DNA of 27,976 nt from Oscillospiraceae bacterium (lineage in GTDB: Bacteria > Bacillota_A > Clostridia > Oscillospirales > Oscillospiraceae), in NCBI GenBank assembly GCA_016302005.1, contig JAEDOK010000004.1, forward strand, positions 1 through 27,976, read 5' to 3'. The number at the start of each line of letters is the position of its first letter. Position 1 is the first letter of the stretch. Made by a program: the position numbers and the translations under genes. Below are positions 1 to 8,845 of this stretch, piece after piece. The notes below the pieces were generated by a model that worked only from the letters and a program-made list of their open reading frames with translations, was not told where the DNA came from and made no database searches.

Positions 1-2186
1 TCCGCTTCGGCAAGGAGGACAACTTCTGGGAGCATGGCTCCGGCCCGTGCGGCCCCTGCTCCGAGGTCTACTATGACCGCGGCGAAAAGTACGGCTGCGG
101 CAAGCCCGGCTGCACCGTCGGCTGCGACTGCGACCGCTATATGGAGATCTGGAACAATGTCTTCTCCCAGTTTGACAATGACGGCCACGGCAACTACACC
201 GACCTGGTGCAGAAGAACATTGACACCGGCATGGGCCTGGAGCGTCTGGCAGTGGCCTGTCAGGACGTCGATTCCCTGTTCGACGTGGACACCGTGATGA
301 ACATTACCAACAAGGTGACGGAGATAACCGGCGCAAGCTACGGCATGAGCCACGAAAAGGACGTCTCCCTGCGGGTCATCACCGACCATATCCGCGCTTC
401 GACCTTTATGATCGCCGACGGCGTGCTACCCTCCAACGAAGGCCGCGGCTATGTTCTGCGTCGGCTTCTGCGCCGCGCGGCGCGTCACGGCAAGCTGCTG
501 GGCGTCAACAAGCCCTTCCTCTGTGAGGTCGTCGAGACGGTCATCCATGAAAACGAGGGGCACTATCCCTATCTGCGGGAGCGGGCCGAATATATCACCC
601 GCGTGGTGCGCGTGGAGGAGGAGAACTTCGCCAAGACCATCGACGGCGGTATGCGCATCTATGAAGAGATGCTTGCAGCCCATAAAGAAAAGGGAGAGAA
701 GATCTTCTCTGGCGCGGACGCATTCAAGCTCTATGACACCTACGGCTTCCCCATTGACCTGACCATTGAGATGGCGAAGGAGGAGAGCATGGAGGTCGAT
801 CAGGACGCTTTCCGCAAGCTGATGCAGGAGCAAAGAGTTCGTGGACAAGAGGCACAAAAGGCACTCGGTGACCTCGGCTGGGCCGGTATGGACTTCGGTC
901 AGGAGATCCCCGCGACGGAGTTTGACGGCTATGCGAACACGACGACGCAGGGCAAGGTGCTTGCCATCGTCGCCGAGGACGAGTCCCGCGACGAGATCGC
1001 CGGGGGCGTCGAGGCCGTCATCGTGCTCGACCGCACGACGATGTACGCCGAAATGGGCGGCCAGGTTGCCGACCATGGCACGATCGAAGGCCCGGACGGC
1101 GTCTTCGAGGTCACGGACGTGCAGAAGAACAAGGGCGGCAAGTATATGCACTACGGCGTGGTGAAGACCGGCACGATCAAGCTGGGCGACACCTGCACCG
1201 TGTCCATCGACCTTGAGCGCCGCAAGGCGATCTCCCGCGCACACACTGCGACCCACCTGCTGCAGACCGCGCTGACGCGCGTCGTCGGCGAGCACTGCCA
1301 TCAGGCCGGCTCGCTGGTCGAGCCGGATCATCTGCGCTTTGACTTTACCCACTTCTCCGCCGTCACGCCCGAAGAGCTGATGTCCGTCAGCAATGCGGTC
1401 ATGGAGATGGTGCTCGGCGGCAGCGAGGTCGATACGATGATCCTCCCGATCGAGGAGGCGAAGAAGCTCGGCGCGACCGCGCTGTTCGGCGAAAAGTACG
1501 GCGATACCGTCCGCGTTGTCAAGATGGGTGACGATTCACTGGAATTCTGCGGCGGCACGCATTTGGACAACACCGCAAAGGTCGGTCCCTTCCGTATCTC
1601 CTCCGAGGCGTCCGTTGCCTCCGGCGTGCGCCGCATTGAGGCGTACACGGGTAAGCTTGTCCTGCAGCAGACGGAGCAGATGAACCACATGCTGCTCAGT
1701 GCGGCGGAGGAGCTGAAGACCACGCCGAAGGAGCTTCTGACGCGTGCGCACGGCGTGATGTCAGAGATCAAGGAGCTGAAGCAGGACATTGACCGCATGA
1801 AGGACAAGCTGTTCTCCGGTGAGGTCGAGCGCGTGCTGTTCTCTGCAAAGAATGTCAAGGGCTTGAAGGTGCTTACCGCCGTGCGAAATGATGTCGCGCC
1901 TGCCGATCTGCGCAAGATGGGCGATCAGATCCGCGACCGCGCTGCGGACGCGGTGGCGGTGCTTGCCGGCATACAGGGCGAAAAGATCACGATCCTCGCC
2001 GTCTGCGGCAAGGACGCAGTTGCCCGCGGCATCAAGGCGGGTGCGCTAGTCAAGGAGGTCTGCACGGTCTGCGGCGGCTCCGGCGGCGGCAAGCCCGATT
2101 CCGCAATGGGCGGCGGCAAGGACGCGCTCAAGCTCGACGATGCGCTGGCGATCGTGGACGGCTTCGTTGCCGACAACGCGAAATAA
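1..2186 (+). CDS. alaS: Alanine-tRNA ligase, 5'-truncated by the window edge
   Basis: Charges tRNA-Ala with alanine in the cytoplasm and edits mischarged Ser/Gly. The reading frame is open from base 3, so about 150 N-terminal residues (the start of the class II catalytic core) lie outside the window. Seen in order: the catalytic-core segment DNFWEHGSGPCGPCSE (from base 18), the motif 3 region GMGLERL, the editing domain with its four metal ligands (His at 1242 and 1254 in HTATHLL, Cys at 1548 and His at 1560 in CGGTH), and the C-terminal DHHA1 domain with its glycine-rich tail (GGSGGGKPDSAMGGGKD). The stop is at 2184-2186. The HIT gene follows after 12 nt, so the two are probably co-transcribed. 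All editing-site ligands are present, so the protein should be functional. Confidence 0.97.
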   Translation, partial: RFGKEDNFWEHGSGPCGPCSEVYYDRGEKYGCGKPGCTVGCDCDRYMEIWNNVFSQFDNDGHGNYTDLVQKNIDTGMGLERLAVACQDVDSLFDVDTVMNITNKVTEITGASYGMSHEKDVSLRVITDHIRASTFMIADGVLPSNEGRGYVLRRLLRRAARHGKLLGVNKPFLCEVVETVIHENEGHYPYLRERAEYITRVVRVEEENFAKTIDGGMRIYEEMLAAHKEKGEKIFSGADAFKLYDTYGFPIDLTIEMAKEESMEVDQDAFRKLMQEQRVRGQEAQKALGDLGWAGMDFGQEIPATEFDGYANTTTQGKVLAIVAEDESRDEIAGGVEAVIVLDRTTMYAEMGGQVADHGTIEGPDGVFEVTDVQKNKGGKYMHYGVVKTGTIKLGDTCTVSIDLERRKAISRAHTATHLLQTALTRVVGEHCHQAGSLVEPDHLRFDFTHFSAVTPEELMSVSNAVMEMVLGGSEVDTMILPIEEAKKLGATALFGEKYGDTVRVVKMGDDSLEFCGGTHLDNTAKVGPFRISSEASVASGVRRIEAYTGKLVLQQTEQMNHMLLSAAEELKTTPKELLTRAHGVMSEIKELKQDIDRMKDKLFSGEVERVLFSAKNVKGLKVLTAVRNDVAPADLRKMGDQIRDRAADAVAVLAGIQGEKITILAVCGKDAVARGIKAGALVKEVCTVCGGSGGGKPDSAMGGGKDALKLDDALAIVDGFVADNAK

Positions 2187-2198
2187 GGAGAGGATATC

Positions 2199-2537
2199 AT
2201 GAACGACTGCATTTTCTGTAAGATTATCGCGGGGGAGATCCCCTCGAAGAAGCTCTATGAGGACGAGCTGTGCCTCGCGTTTTATGACATTCAGCCGCTT
2301 GCGCCGCAGCATTTCCTCGTGATCCCGAAGGAGCATCTCACGGGTGCAAATCAAATTCATGAGGCGCAGGAGCAGTTGGTCGGGCATATTTTCAATGTCA
2401 TTCGGAAGCTCACGAGTGTGCTGGGCTTCTCCGACGGCTACCGCGTTGTGACAAACTGCGGCGAGGATGCGGGGCAGACCGTCAAGCATCTGCATTTCCA
2501 TGTCCTCGGCGGGAAAACGCTGGGCAGCTTTAACTGA
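2199..2537 (+). CDS. HIT-family protein (HinT-like purine nucleoside phosphoramidase)
   Basis: A 112-residue histidine-triad protein. The N-terminal CIFCKIIAGEIPS is the hallmark of HinT/Hit1 proteins, and the active site HLHFHVLGG carries the triad His97, His99 and His101. The family hydrolyses AMP-lysine or aminoacyl-adenylate type phosphoramidates, which fits its place directly behind an aminoacyl-tRNA synthetase gene. Cys4 and Cys7 are the zinc-ligand pair often seen in this branch. The ribosome binding site is AAGGAG just before the ATG. The C-terminus ends in GGKTLGSFN and lacks the longer WPPG tail of many HinT proteins. Family assignment is firm; the physiological substrate is unknown. 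Confidence 0.93.
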   Translation: MNDCIFCKIIAGEIPSKKLYEDELCLAFYDIQPLAPQHFLVIPKEHLTGANQIHEAQEQLVGHIFNVIRKLTSVLGFSDGYRVVTNCGEDAGQTVKHLHFHVLGGKTLGSFN

Positions 2538-2581
2538 GTTTTGATGCGCTGATTCCTGTTGCTTCGTGCACGCTTTCGTAT

Positions 2582-2621
2582 TTGTCATTGCGAGCCGAGG
2601 AACGAGGCATGGCAATCTGCC
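2582..2621 (+). repeat. REP-like element, copy 1 (TGTCATTGCGAG...GGCAATCT)
   Basis: The outer arms TGTCATTGCGAG and GGCAATCTG flank a variable centre. This is one of eight copies in the window, all between genes. Its centre (GCCGAGGAACGAGGC) is only weakly self-complementary. Confidence 0.8.
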
Positions 2622-2624
2622 GAG

Positions 2625-2676
2625 ATTTCCTGCACGCCGGCGGCTGATAGCCGCCCCTACGGCGTGATTAGGAAAT
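2625..2676. repeat. Nested imperfect palindrome between the HIT gene and comEC
   Basis: The outer arms ATTTCCT/AGGAAAT enclose CGCC/GGCG and an inner GGCGGCT-gat-AGCCGCC stem, so the segment can fold into one long interrupted hairpin. There is no following T-run, so it is not an obvious terminator. It lies directly between two other repeats. Confidence 0.6.
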
Positions 2677-2681
2677 GCTGT

Positions 2682-2710
2682 TGTAGGGCGGGACATGTCC
2701 CCGCCCTACA
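2682..2710. repeat. Short palindrome, apparent deletion derivative of the 110-bp GTAGGGCGGGGACA element
   Basis: TGTAGGGCGGGACA is followed immediately by its near-perfect complement TGTCCCCGCCCTACA (one G bulge). The arms equal the terminal repeats of the element at 8673-8782 with the whole interior missing. The 2538-2784 gap holds only this and the two preceding repeats, and no convincing promoter was seen. Confidence 0.7.
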
Positions 2711-2784
2711 GGAAATTTGGAGTTTTTTGAAAAAGGACAGGGGCGGGCGGTGGCTTCGCCCCTTTTTCCGAAGGGAGGGCGGCA

Positions 2785-5034
2785 ATGCGGCGGCTTGCGA
2801 TATTTGCGTGTTCCTTCGCGGCGGCAGCGGCGCTGTATGTTTGGCTGCTTCCGCGCGTTGCCGCGCTTCCCGTCGCCGGTGTGCTGCTGGCGGCGGCATT
2901 GGTGTTGCGGTTTTTCCGCACGTCCATGTGCGAACGGGCGAAGCTCTGCGCCCTCGGACTTGCCGTGGGGCTTTTATGGTCATGGAGCTATGAGCTTGTC
3001 AAAATAGAGCCGCTGCGTGACTACTGCGGAGAAGAACGGCTGATTTCCGTAGAAGTCAGCGATCTGCCGCAGGAGACGAGCTACGGCTGCCGCGTGAAGG
3101 CAAGATTGGCTGGCGGAAATATCCTGCTCTATTTAAACTGTACGCCTGATACGATCTCCCTCGGAGACACTGTGACGGTGAATGCCGAAGTTGTCGATGT
3201 CTCGAGGGGCAGCGGCGATTCGGAAAACCTTTATTATCAATCCCAAGATATCTCCCTTTTGGGCTTTCAGCGCGGGGATGCGGAGATCACCCCTGCGGAA
3301 AGCCTTCCGCTGCGCTGTTATCCGACGGCAGCCGCCCACGCGATCCGCAGTCATATTGACAGGCTGTTTCCCGAAGACACCGCCGGCTTTGTCCGCGCGC
3401 TTTTGACGGGCGACCGCTCCCGGCTTTCCTACCGCACGCGCAATGAGATGTCAATTGTAGGCATTTCACATGTCGTTGCTGTCTCCGGCATGCATGTTTC
3501 ACTTCTGGTCGGGGCGATCATGCTCTTGTGCCTGAAGCGGCAGAGACTCGGTGCGACCATCAGCATTTCGGTCATGCTCTTTTTTGCGGCAATGCTTGGC
3601 TTCACACCCTCCGTCATGCGTTCGGTCCTCATGAACGCTTTGATCCTCCTTGCACCTTTGCTGAGGAGGGAAAACGACGCGCCGACCGCTTTAAGCTTTG
3701 CCCTGATGGTCATTCTTGCGCTGAACCCATGGGCGATCGCCAATCTCAGCCTGCAGATGTCCTTCGGCGCGATTGCGGGCATCTTTCTGCTCACGCCGCG
3801 CATTTACCGCGTACTGCTGCGCCTGCTGTATGACAGAGCGCTGCAAAGGCGCGTGCCGATCCTTTCAAAGCTCCTCCGGAGCGGTGCGTCGATCTTCGCT
3901 GCGAGTCTCGGCGCAACGGCGCTGACGCAGCCGTTGCTTGCGCAGACCTTCGGCTCCGTGTCACTGATCGCGCCTCTGACGAATCTTTTGGTGCTGCCCC
4001 TGATCAGCTTGATTTTTCCCTGCGCCTTTTTGCTCCTCTTGGCGGGCTGGCTGCTGCCAAGTGTCGGAGCGTTCGCGGCAACGGCGCTTTCCTATCCCAT
4101 CCGCGCCGTGCTTTGGCTGGTGCGGACGCTGGCAAAGCTGCCTTATGCGGCGGTCTATACGAACAGCGGTTATATCGTTGCCTGGCTCGTACTGGTGTAT
4201 GTTTTGCTGGGGGTCTATTTCCTGCCGTTGAAGCGAAAAATGCACCCCGCCGCGCTGCTTTCCTGCGTGGTCGTGACGCTCGTCGGCGCTTGCTGCTTCT
4301 CCGCATGGGAGCCGGGGGAAATGGCGGTAACTGCCTACGACGTGGGGCAGGGACAGTGCGTGCTGCTGCGGAGCGGAGACTTTACAGCCCTCGTTGACTG
4401 CGGCGGCGACAGCGGCGACGCGGACGGCGAGACGGTCGCCCGCTCCCTTTTGATGTCCGGCAGGCGGCGGGTTGATGTGCTGGTGCTGACGCATTATGAC
4501 ACCGACCATGTCTGCGGCGCTGTGCAGCTTATGGCAAGGATAGAGATCGGTGAGCTGCTGCTTCCTGTGGTCGAGGATGACACGGACAATTGCGAACGGC
4601 TGATACAGGAGGCCGTTTCGGCGGGCGTGCCCTACCGCTTTATTGCGCAGGATACGGTACTTCCTGCGGACGGCGGGACGCTCAGCCTTTTTGCGCCGAC
4701 GGACGGTTCTGCAAAAAATGCTTCGCTTGCCGCATTGCTCTCTGCGCAGGAATATGATATACTTGTCACGGGCGACATGAGCAGCGCGCAGGAGCGGGAG
4801 CTGCTGCAAACGCACACGCTTCCCGACTTGGAGGTGCTGGTCGCGGGGCACCACGGCTCCAAAACCTCGACGAGCGAGGAATTGCTTTTGGCGACTGCGC
4901 CCGACATCGTCCTAATCAGCGTCGGGAAAAACAGCTACGGGCATCCGACTCCGGAGGTGCTTGCGCGCATCGCCGCTATCGGCGCGGCGGTCTACCGCAC
5001 GGATCGGAACGGAGATATTACAATCTTGAGGTAA
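2785..5034 (+). CDS. comEC: ComEC/Rec2 family DNA-uptake channel
   Basis: A 749-residue polytopic membrane protein that in naturally competent bacteria carries single-stranded DNA across the cytoplasmic membrane. Seen in order: two or three N-terminal membrane segments (residues about 4-60), an extracellular OB-like region with a CRV/CTPD pair, the Competence domain with its signature VAVSGMHVSLL (Ser234-Gly-Met-His237), a long run of hydrophobic segments to about residue 510, and a C-terminal metallo-beta-lactamase domain. That domain has YDVGQGQ (518-524), the metal site THYDTDH (569-575) and GHHGS (688-692). Length is typical. The start follows AGGGAGG with good spacing. holA begins 4 nt downstream. 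No comEA is present here, so competence itself cannot be inferred. Confidence 0.95.
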   Translation: MRRLAIFACSFAAAAALYVWLLPRVAALPVAGVLLAAALVLRFFRTSMCERAKLCALGLAVGLLWSWSYELVKIEPLRDYCGEERLISVEVSDLPQETSYGCRVKARLAGGNILLYLNCTPDTISLGDTVTVNAEVVDVSRGSGDSENLYYQSQDISLLGFQRGDAEITPAESLPLRCYPTAAAHAIRSHIDRLFPEDTAGFVRALLTGDRSRLSYRTRNEMSIVGISHVVAVSGMHVSLLVGAIMLLCLKRQRLGATISISVMLFFAAMLGFTPSVMRSVLMNALILLAPLLRRENDAPTALSFALMVILALNPWAIANLSLQMSFGAIAGIFLLTPRIYRVLLRLLYDRALQRRVPILSKLLRSGASIFAASLGATALTQPLLAQTFGSVSLIAPLTNLLVLPLISLIFPCAFLLLLAGWLLPSVGAFAATALSYPIRAVLWLVRTLAKLPYAAVYTNSGYIVAWLVLVYVLLGVYFLPLKRKMHPAALLSCVVVTLVGACCFSAWEPGEMAVTAYDVGQGQCVLLRSGDFTALVDCGGDSGDADGETVARSLLMSGRRRVDVLVLTHYDTDHVCGAVQLMARIEIGELLLPVVEDDTDNCERLIQEAVSAGVPYRFIAQDTVLPADGGTLSLFAPTDGSAKNASLAALLSAQEYDILVTGDMSSAQERELLQTHTLPDLEVLVAGHHGSKTSTSEELLLATAPDIVLISVGKNSYGHPTPEVLARIAAIGAAVYRTDRNGDITILR

Positions 5035-5038
5035 CGAG

Positions 5039-6082
5039 ATGGCAAAGAAGCAGAGCGGCAGTACAAAGGGCTTGGAACAACTGAAAAATGATCTGAAGCA
5101 AAAATCACCCGCCCGCTTCTATGTGTTTTACGGCGAGGAGGACTATCTGCGCCGGTATTATACGGAGCAGCTCAAAAAGCAGGTGCTCGACGAGCTGACG
5201 GAGGACTTTAACTTTCACCGCCTGACTACGGAGAATTTTTCCCTGCAAACGCTCTCGGACTCCTTGGAGGCACTGCCGATGATGGCGGAGCGCTCCTTGG
5301 TGCTGGTCGAGGAGGTCGATCTTTTCGAGCTGAACGAGAGCGACCGCGAAAGGCTGACGGCAATGCTTGCGGATGTGCCGGAGTATTGCTGCCTCCTGCT
5401 GACCTATACGGACTTTAAGCCCGACAAGCGCATGAAAAAGCTCTGGGACGCGCTGGAAAAGAACGCGGTGCTGGTGGAGTTCCGCTACCAGAGCGAGAGC
5501 GATCTGCGGCCATGGCTCCTGCGGCATTTCCGTGCTGCAGAAAAGCAGATCGCGCCGGAGCTTTGCGGTTATCTATTGCAGCAGTGCGGGCTTTCCATGA
5601 CGCGGCTGCACGGCGAAATTCAAAAAATCTGCGCCTTTTCCGGGGCGGAGACGATCGTCCGCGCGGACATCGACGCGGTGGTGGAGCCGACCTTGGATAC
5701 GGTGGTCTTTCAGCTCAGCGACGCGCTGGCGCAGCGGGACTTCGCCTTGGCGCTGGGACGGCTGAATGAGCTGCTGAAAATGCAGATCGAGGCGATCCCT
5801 ATTGTCGCCGCCATCGGCGGGCAGATGCGGCGGCTGAACGCGGCAAAGGTCCTGCAGGCGGAGGGGAAGGGAGCGTCGGAGCTGGCATCTGTTTGCGGGC
5901 TTGCTCCCTACGCCGCAGGCAAGACGATGACGCAGGCGCGGCGCCTTTCTGAGCGCTTTTGCAGGCAGGCGGTGCTTTTATGCTGCGAGACGGACTACCG
6001 GATCAAGACCTCCTATGACGAACCGGAGCGCTTGCTGGAGACGCTGATTTTGACCCTTGCGGAGGAGGCGCGGCATGATTAA
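5039..6082 (+). CDS. holA: DNA polymerase III delta subunit (clamp-loader wrench)
   Basis: A 347-residue subunit that opens the beta sliding clamp during loading. The N-terminal RFYVFYGEEDYLRRYY matches the nucleotide-binding-like domain I of HolA. It lacks a functional P-loop, as the delta subunit normally does. The central LDTVVFQLSDAL and the C-terminal collar segment with GGQMRRLNAAKVLQ and CGLAPYAAGK are diagnostic. The comEC-holA order is the usual Firmicutes arrangement. In many Firmicutes rpsT follows; here the next gene is rnmV, overlapping the end of holA by 8 nt (ATGATTAA), which implies translational coupling. Confidence 0.93.
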   Translation: MAKKQSGSTKGLEQLKNDLKQKSPARFYVFYGEEDYLRRYYTEQLKKQVLDELTEDFNFHRLTTENFSLQTLSDSLEALPMMAERSLVLVEEVDLFELNESDRERLTAMLADVPEYCCLLLTYTDFKPDKRMKKLWDALEKNAVLVEFRYQSESDLRPWLLRHFRAAEKQIAPELCGYLLQQCGLSMTRLHGEIQKICAFSGAETIVRADIDAVVEPTLDTVVFQLSDALAQRDFALALGRLNELLKMQIEAIPIVAAIGGQMRRLNAAKVLQAEGKGASELASVCGLAPYAAGKTMTQARRLSERFCRQAVLLCCETDYRIKTSYDEPERLLETLILTLAEEARHD

Positions 6083-6662
6083 GCTCCGGCAGGCGATCGT
6101 TGTTGAGGGGCGGTATGACAAAAACACGCTGTCCCAGCTTGTGGACGCGCCGATCTTTGAGACAAACGGCTTCGGCGTGATGAAGGATCGGGAACTGCTC
6201 GACTTTCTCCGCCGCGTGGCGCAGACGAGAGGCTTGATCATTTTGACGGACTCGGATGGGGCGGGTTTCGTCATCCGCAATTTTCTAAAGGGCGCGCTGC
6301 CGAAGGACAAGGTGCTGCACGCCTATATCCCCGATATTTACGGCAAGGAACGCCGCAAAACCCATGCGGGCAAGGAGGGCAAGCTCGGCGTGGAGGGTAT
6401 GACACCCGAAATTTTACTTTCTGCCCTCCGAAACGCGGGCGCGCAGACGGAGCAGACCGACGCGCCCACGGAACGCATTACAAAGACAGATCTGTTTCTC
6501 GCGGGACTGTCCGGCGGCGCAGGCAGCGCGGAAAGACGCGCAAGGCTGCAAAAGGAGCTGCGCCTGCCTGCGCATTTGGGCGCGAACGCCTTTTTAGACG
6601 CGCTGAATGTGCTGATATCCCGTGAGGAATTTATGATACGATACGGAGAACACCATGATTGA
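6075..6662 (+). CDS. rnmV: Ribonuclease M5 (5S rRNA maturase)
   Basis: A 195-residue Toprim nuclease that trims precursor 5S rRNA in low-GC Gram-positives. The Toprim motifs are VVEGRYDK (Glu11 catalytic, then Asp15) and LTDSDGAG (Asp59, Asp61), followed by the family-specific AYIPDIYGKERRKT and a K/E-rich LGVEGM segment. I chose the ATG at 6075, which sits 6 nt behind AGGAGG. An in-frame TTG at 6057 lies before that ribosome binding site and is less likely. The gene overlaps holA by 8 nt and the next gene by 8 nt. The usual downstream partner ksgA/rsmA is absent here and an ABC-F gene takes its place. Confidence 0.92.
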   Translation: MIKLRQAIVVEGRYDKNTLSQLVDAPIFETNGFGVMKDRELLDFLRRVAQTRGLIILTDSDGAGFVIRNFLKGALPKDKVLHAYIPDIYGKERRKTHAGKEGKLGVEGMTPEILLSALRNAGAQTEQTDAPTERITKTDLFLAGLSGGAGSAERRARLQKELRLPAHLGANAFLDALNVLISREEFMIRYGEHHD

Positions 6663-8523
6663 CATTTCGGTAAAAGACCTGGTCAAGTCCTTTGAGGTCG
6701 GGCAGACGCTCCTGGACGGATTGAGCTTCGATATCAGCGAGGGCGAGTGCGTCGGCATTATGGGGCGCAACGGGTGCGGCAAGACGACCCTGTTCCGCCT
6801 CCTGACGGGTGAGCTGACCCCGGACGAGGGCGAAATTACGATCGCTGCGGGCAAACGCCTCGGCTTGATCTCGCAGATCCCCCATTATCCTGCGGGCTAC
6901 AGTGCCGAAGATGTCCTGCGCACGGCGTTTGCGCCCTTGGAGGCGATCCGCCGCAAAATGGAGGCACTGGCGGAAAAGCTCACGGCTTCCGCGCCGAAAG
7001 CCCTCTTAGACGAATATGACCGCCTGAGCAACGCCTACCTGACCGGCGGCGGCTACGAACAGGACACGGAGATCGACAAGATCTGCAACGGCTTGGGCAT
7101 CCCGCAGGAGATGCGCAAGCAAGAATTTGACCGCCTCTCCGGAGGGGAGAAGACCCGTGTGAATTTGGCGCGTCTGCTGCTGGAAAAGACGGACATTTTG
7201 CTTTTGGATGAGCCGACCAACCATTTGGATTTGAAAAGCGTGGAGTGGCTGGAGGAATACCTGCTGAAATTCAAGGGCACGGTGCTGACCATCTCCCACG
7301 ACCGCTTTTTCCTGGACCGCGTGGTCGGGCGCATCATCGAGATCACGGGCGGAAAGGCGGACTTTTACAGCGGTAACTATACCTTCTATTTGCAGGAGAA
7401 GCAGGAGCGCTTCAATCGCCAGTTCAAGCAATATGAGCAGGAGCAGGCGAAGCTGAAGCAGCTCGGCTATACCGTGGAGCGCATGAAGGGCTGGGGCATC
7501 AACAACCGTGTGCTCTACCGCCGCGCAATGTCCATCCAGCACCGCATGGAGCGCATCGAAAAGACCGAACGACCGACGAAGGAAAAGACCCTCCGCGCCC
7601 GCTTCGGGGAGAAGGACTTTCACGGTGACGAGGTCTTGTCCGTTAAGGGTCTGGCAAAGCGGTTCGGAGACCGGACGATTTTTTCTGACATCGAGCTTAA
7701 GGTGCAGGGCGGCGAACGGATCGCCCTTTTGGGAGACAACGGCACAGGAAAGACGACCTTTTTGCGCGTTCTGCTCGGCGAGCTGGCGGGCGAGGGGAAA
7801 ATCAAGTTCGGGCCCTCGGTCAAGTGGGCGTATCTGCCGCAGGTGATCCATTTTGCCCATCCGGAGCGGACGCTCTATGACACGATGCTCTATGAAAAGA
7901 ACTGCACGCCCCAGTCGGCGCGGGATCGCTTGGGTGCGTTCCTGTTTTCGGGCGAGGATGTGTTTAAAACAGTGGGCACGCTCTCCGGCGGCGAGCAGTC
8001 GCGGCTGCGGCTGTGCATGCTGATGGATGAGAAGATCAATCTGCTCATTCTGGACGAGCCGACCAACCATCTGGATATCGCCTCCCGCGAATGGGTCGAG
8101 TGCGCGGTGGACGAATATGAGGGGACGCTGATCTTTGTCTCCCATGACCGCTATTTTGTGGATAAGTTCGCCACGCGCATTTGGGAGTTGGAGGACGGAA
8201 AAATCCGTGATTTCCCCTGCGGCTACGCCAAATACCGCGCGATCAAGGAGCATGAGGCGGCGCAGCGGGTGCAGCAGCCGAAGAAGAAGGAGAAAGCGCC
8301 GAAGCCGACGGGCGGCAGCAAGGAGACGGAAAAGCTCGTGCGCCGTTTGGAGCGCGAGATCGACGCGCAGGAGCAGAAGCTTGCCGCATTGGAGGAAGCA
8401 CTTGCCGCCGCCGCGACGGATTATCAGGAGCTTTTGCGTCTGACGGAGGAAAAGGAGCGCGAGGAAGCCATGCTGGAAGATTTGATGGCGCAGTGGGAGT
8501 CTGCAATGTCTGCGCTGGAATAA
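6655..8523 (+). CDS. ABC-F family ATPase (ribosome-associated, Uup/YdiF type)
   Basis: A soluble 622-residue protein with two ABC nucleotide-binding domains and no membrane segments, the layout of ABC-F factors that bind the ribosomal E site. Domain 1 has Walker A GRNGCGKTT (about 38-45), signature LSGGEK (161-166) and Walker B/DEPTNHLD (from 183). Domain 2 has GDNGTGKTT (360-368), LSGGEQ (443-448) and LLILDEPTNHLD (from 463). A basic linker lies between them, and the C-terminus (about 545-622) is a Lys/Glu-rich coiled coil as in Uup. Both catalytic glutamates are present. Whether it acts in translation quality control or antibiotic protection cannot be told from sequence alone. It overlaps rnmV by 8 nt. 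Confidence 0.93.
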   Translation: MIDISVKDLVKSFEVGQTLLDGLSFDISEGECVGIMGRNGCGKTTLFRLLTGELTPDEGEITIAAGKRLGLISQIPHYPAGYSAEDVLRTAFAPLEAIRRKMEALAEKLTASAPKALLDEYDRLSNAYLTGGGYEQDTEIDKICNGLGIPQEMRKQEFDRLSGGEKTRVNLARLLLEKTDILLLDEPTNHLDLKSVEWLEEYLLKFKGTVLTISHDRFFLDRVVGRIIEITGGKADFYSGNYTFYLQEKQERFNRQFKQYEQEQAKLKQLGYTVERMKGWGINNRVLYRRAMSIQHRMERIEKTERPTKEKTLRARFGEKDFHGDEVLSVKGLAKRFGDRTIFSDIELKVQGGERIALLGDNGTGKTTFLRVLLGELAGEGKIKFGPSVKWAYLPQVIHFAHPERTLYDTMLYEKNCTPQSARDRLGAFLFSGEDVFKTVGTLSGGEQSRLRLCMLMDEKINLLILDEPTNHLDIASREWVECAVDEYEGTLIFVSHDRYFVDKFATRIWELEDGKIRDFPCGYAKYRAIKEHEAAQRVQQPKKKEKAPKPTGGSKETEKLVRRLEREIDAQEQKLAALEEALAAAATDYQELLRLTEEKEREEAMLEDLMAQWESAMSALE

Positions 8524-8592
8524 AATTTCTGCGTTTGGCAGCAATCGGATACAATTATGCTGCAAATTGGAAATATCATTTAGGCAGCAAAG

Positions 8593-8634
8593 AGATTGCC
8601 ACGACCGGTGTGCGCACCGGTCTCGCAATGACAA
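8593..8634 (-). repeat. REP-like element, copy 2
   Basis: Reads AGATTGCC...CGCAATGACA on the plus strand. The centre GACCGGTG-tgcg-CACCGGTC is a perfect 8-bp stem different in sequence from other copies. It is part of the 322-base gene-free stretch 8524-8845, which otherwise holds only the 110-bp element. Confidence 0.8.
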
Positions 8635-8672
8635 ATGGGGCAGATGTTTCATGTCATTGTCGATCAGTCCTT

Positions 8673-8782
8673 TGTAGGGCGGGGACATGTCCCCGCCGAC
8701 CGCGAAGCGGCAGACGGTACGGGTGAATAAACTTGTGTGCAGTTCGTAGTTCTGCACGGCGGGGACATGTCCCCGCCCTACA
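8673..8782 (+). repeat. 110-bp interspersed element with terminal inverted palindromes, copy A
   Basis: It begins TGTAGGGCGGGGACATGTCC and ends with the reverse complement GGACATGTCCCCGCCCTACA. Each terminus is itself a palindrome. The 60-bp interior (AAGCGGCAGACGGTACG...GTAGTTCTGCAC) is shared with the inverted copy at 22449-22560. It has no coding capacity of its own; short open frames through it are artefacts. Confidence 0.8.
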
Positions 8783-8845
8783 GATTATTTTGAAATCAAA
8801 TGCGGCGCGGAAAGCGCTGTGTGGATCGGAAGGAGAATATTGATT

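Noticed and set aside
7006..8757. Minus-strand open frame of 583 codons opposite the ABC-F gene
   Set aside because: Shadow of a conserved ABC-F coding sequence; the translation is Leu/Arg/His-rich low complexity. The same reasoning removes the long antisense frames at 426-1352, 3961-4854, 9657-11126, 12158-13537, 17625-19448 and 19291-20685.
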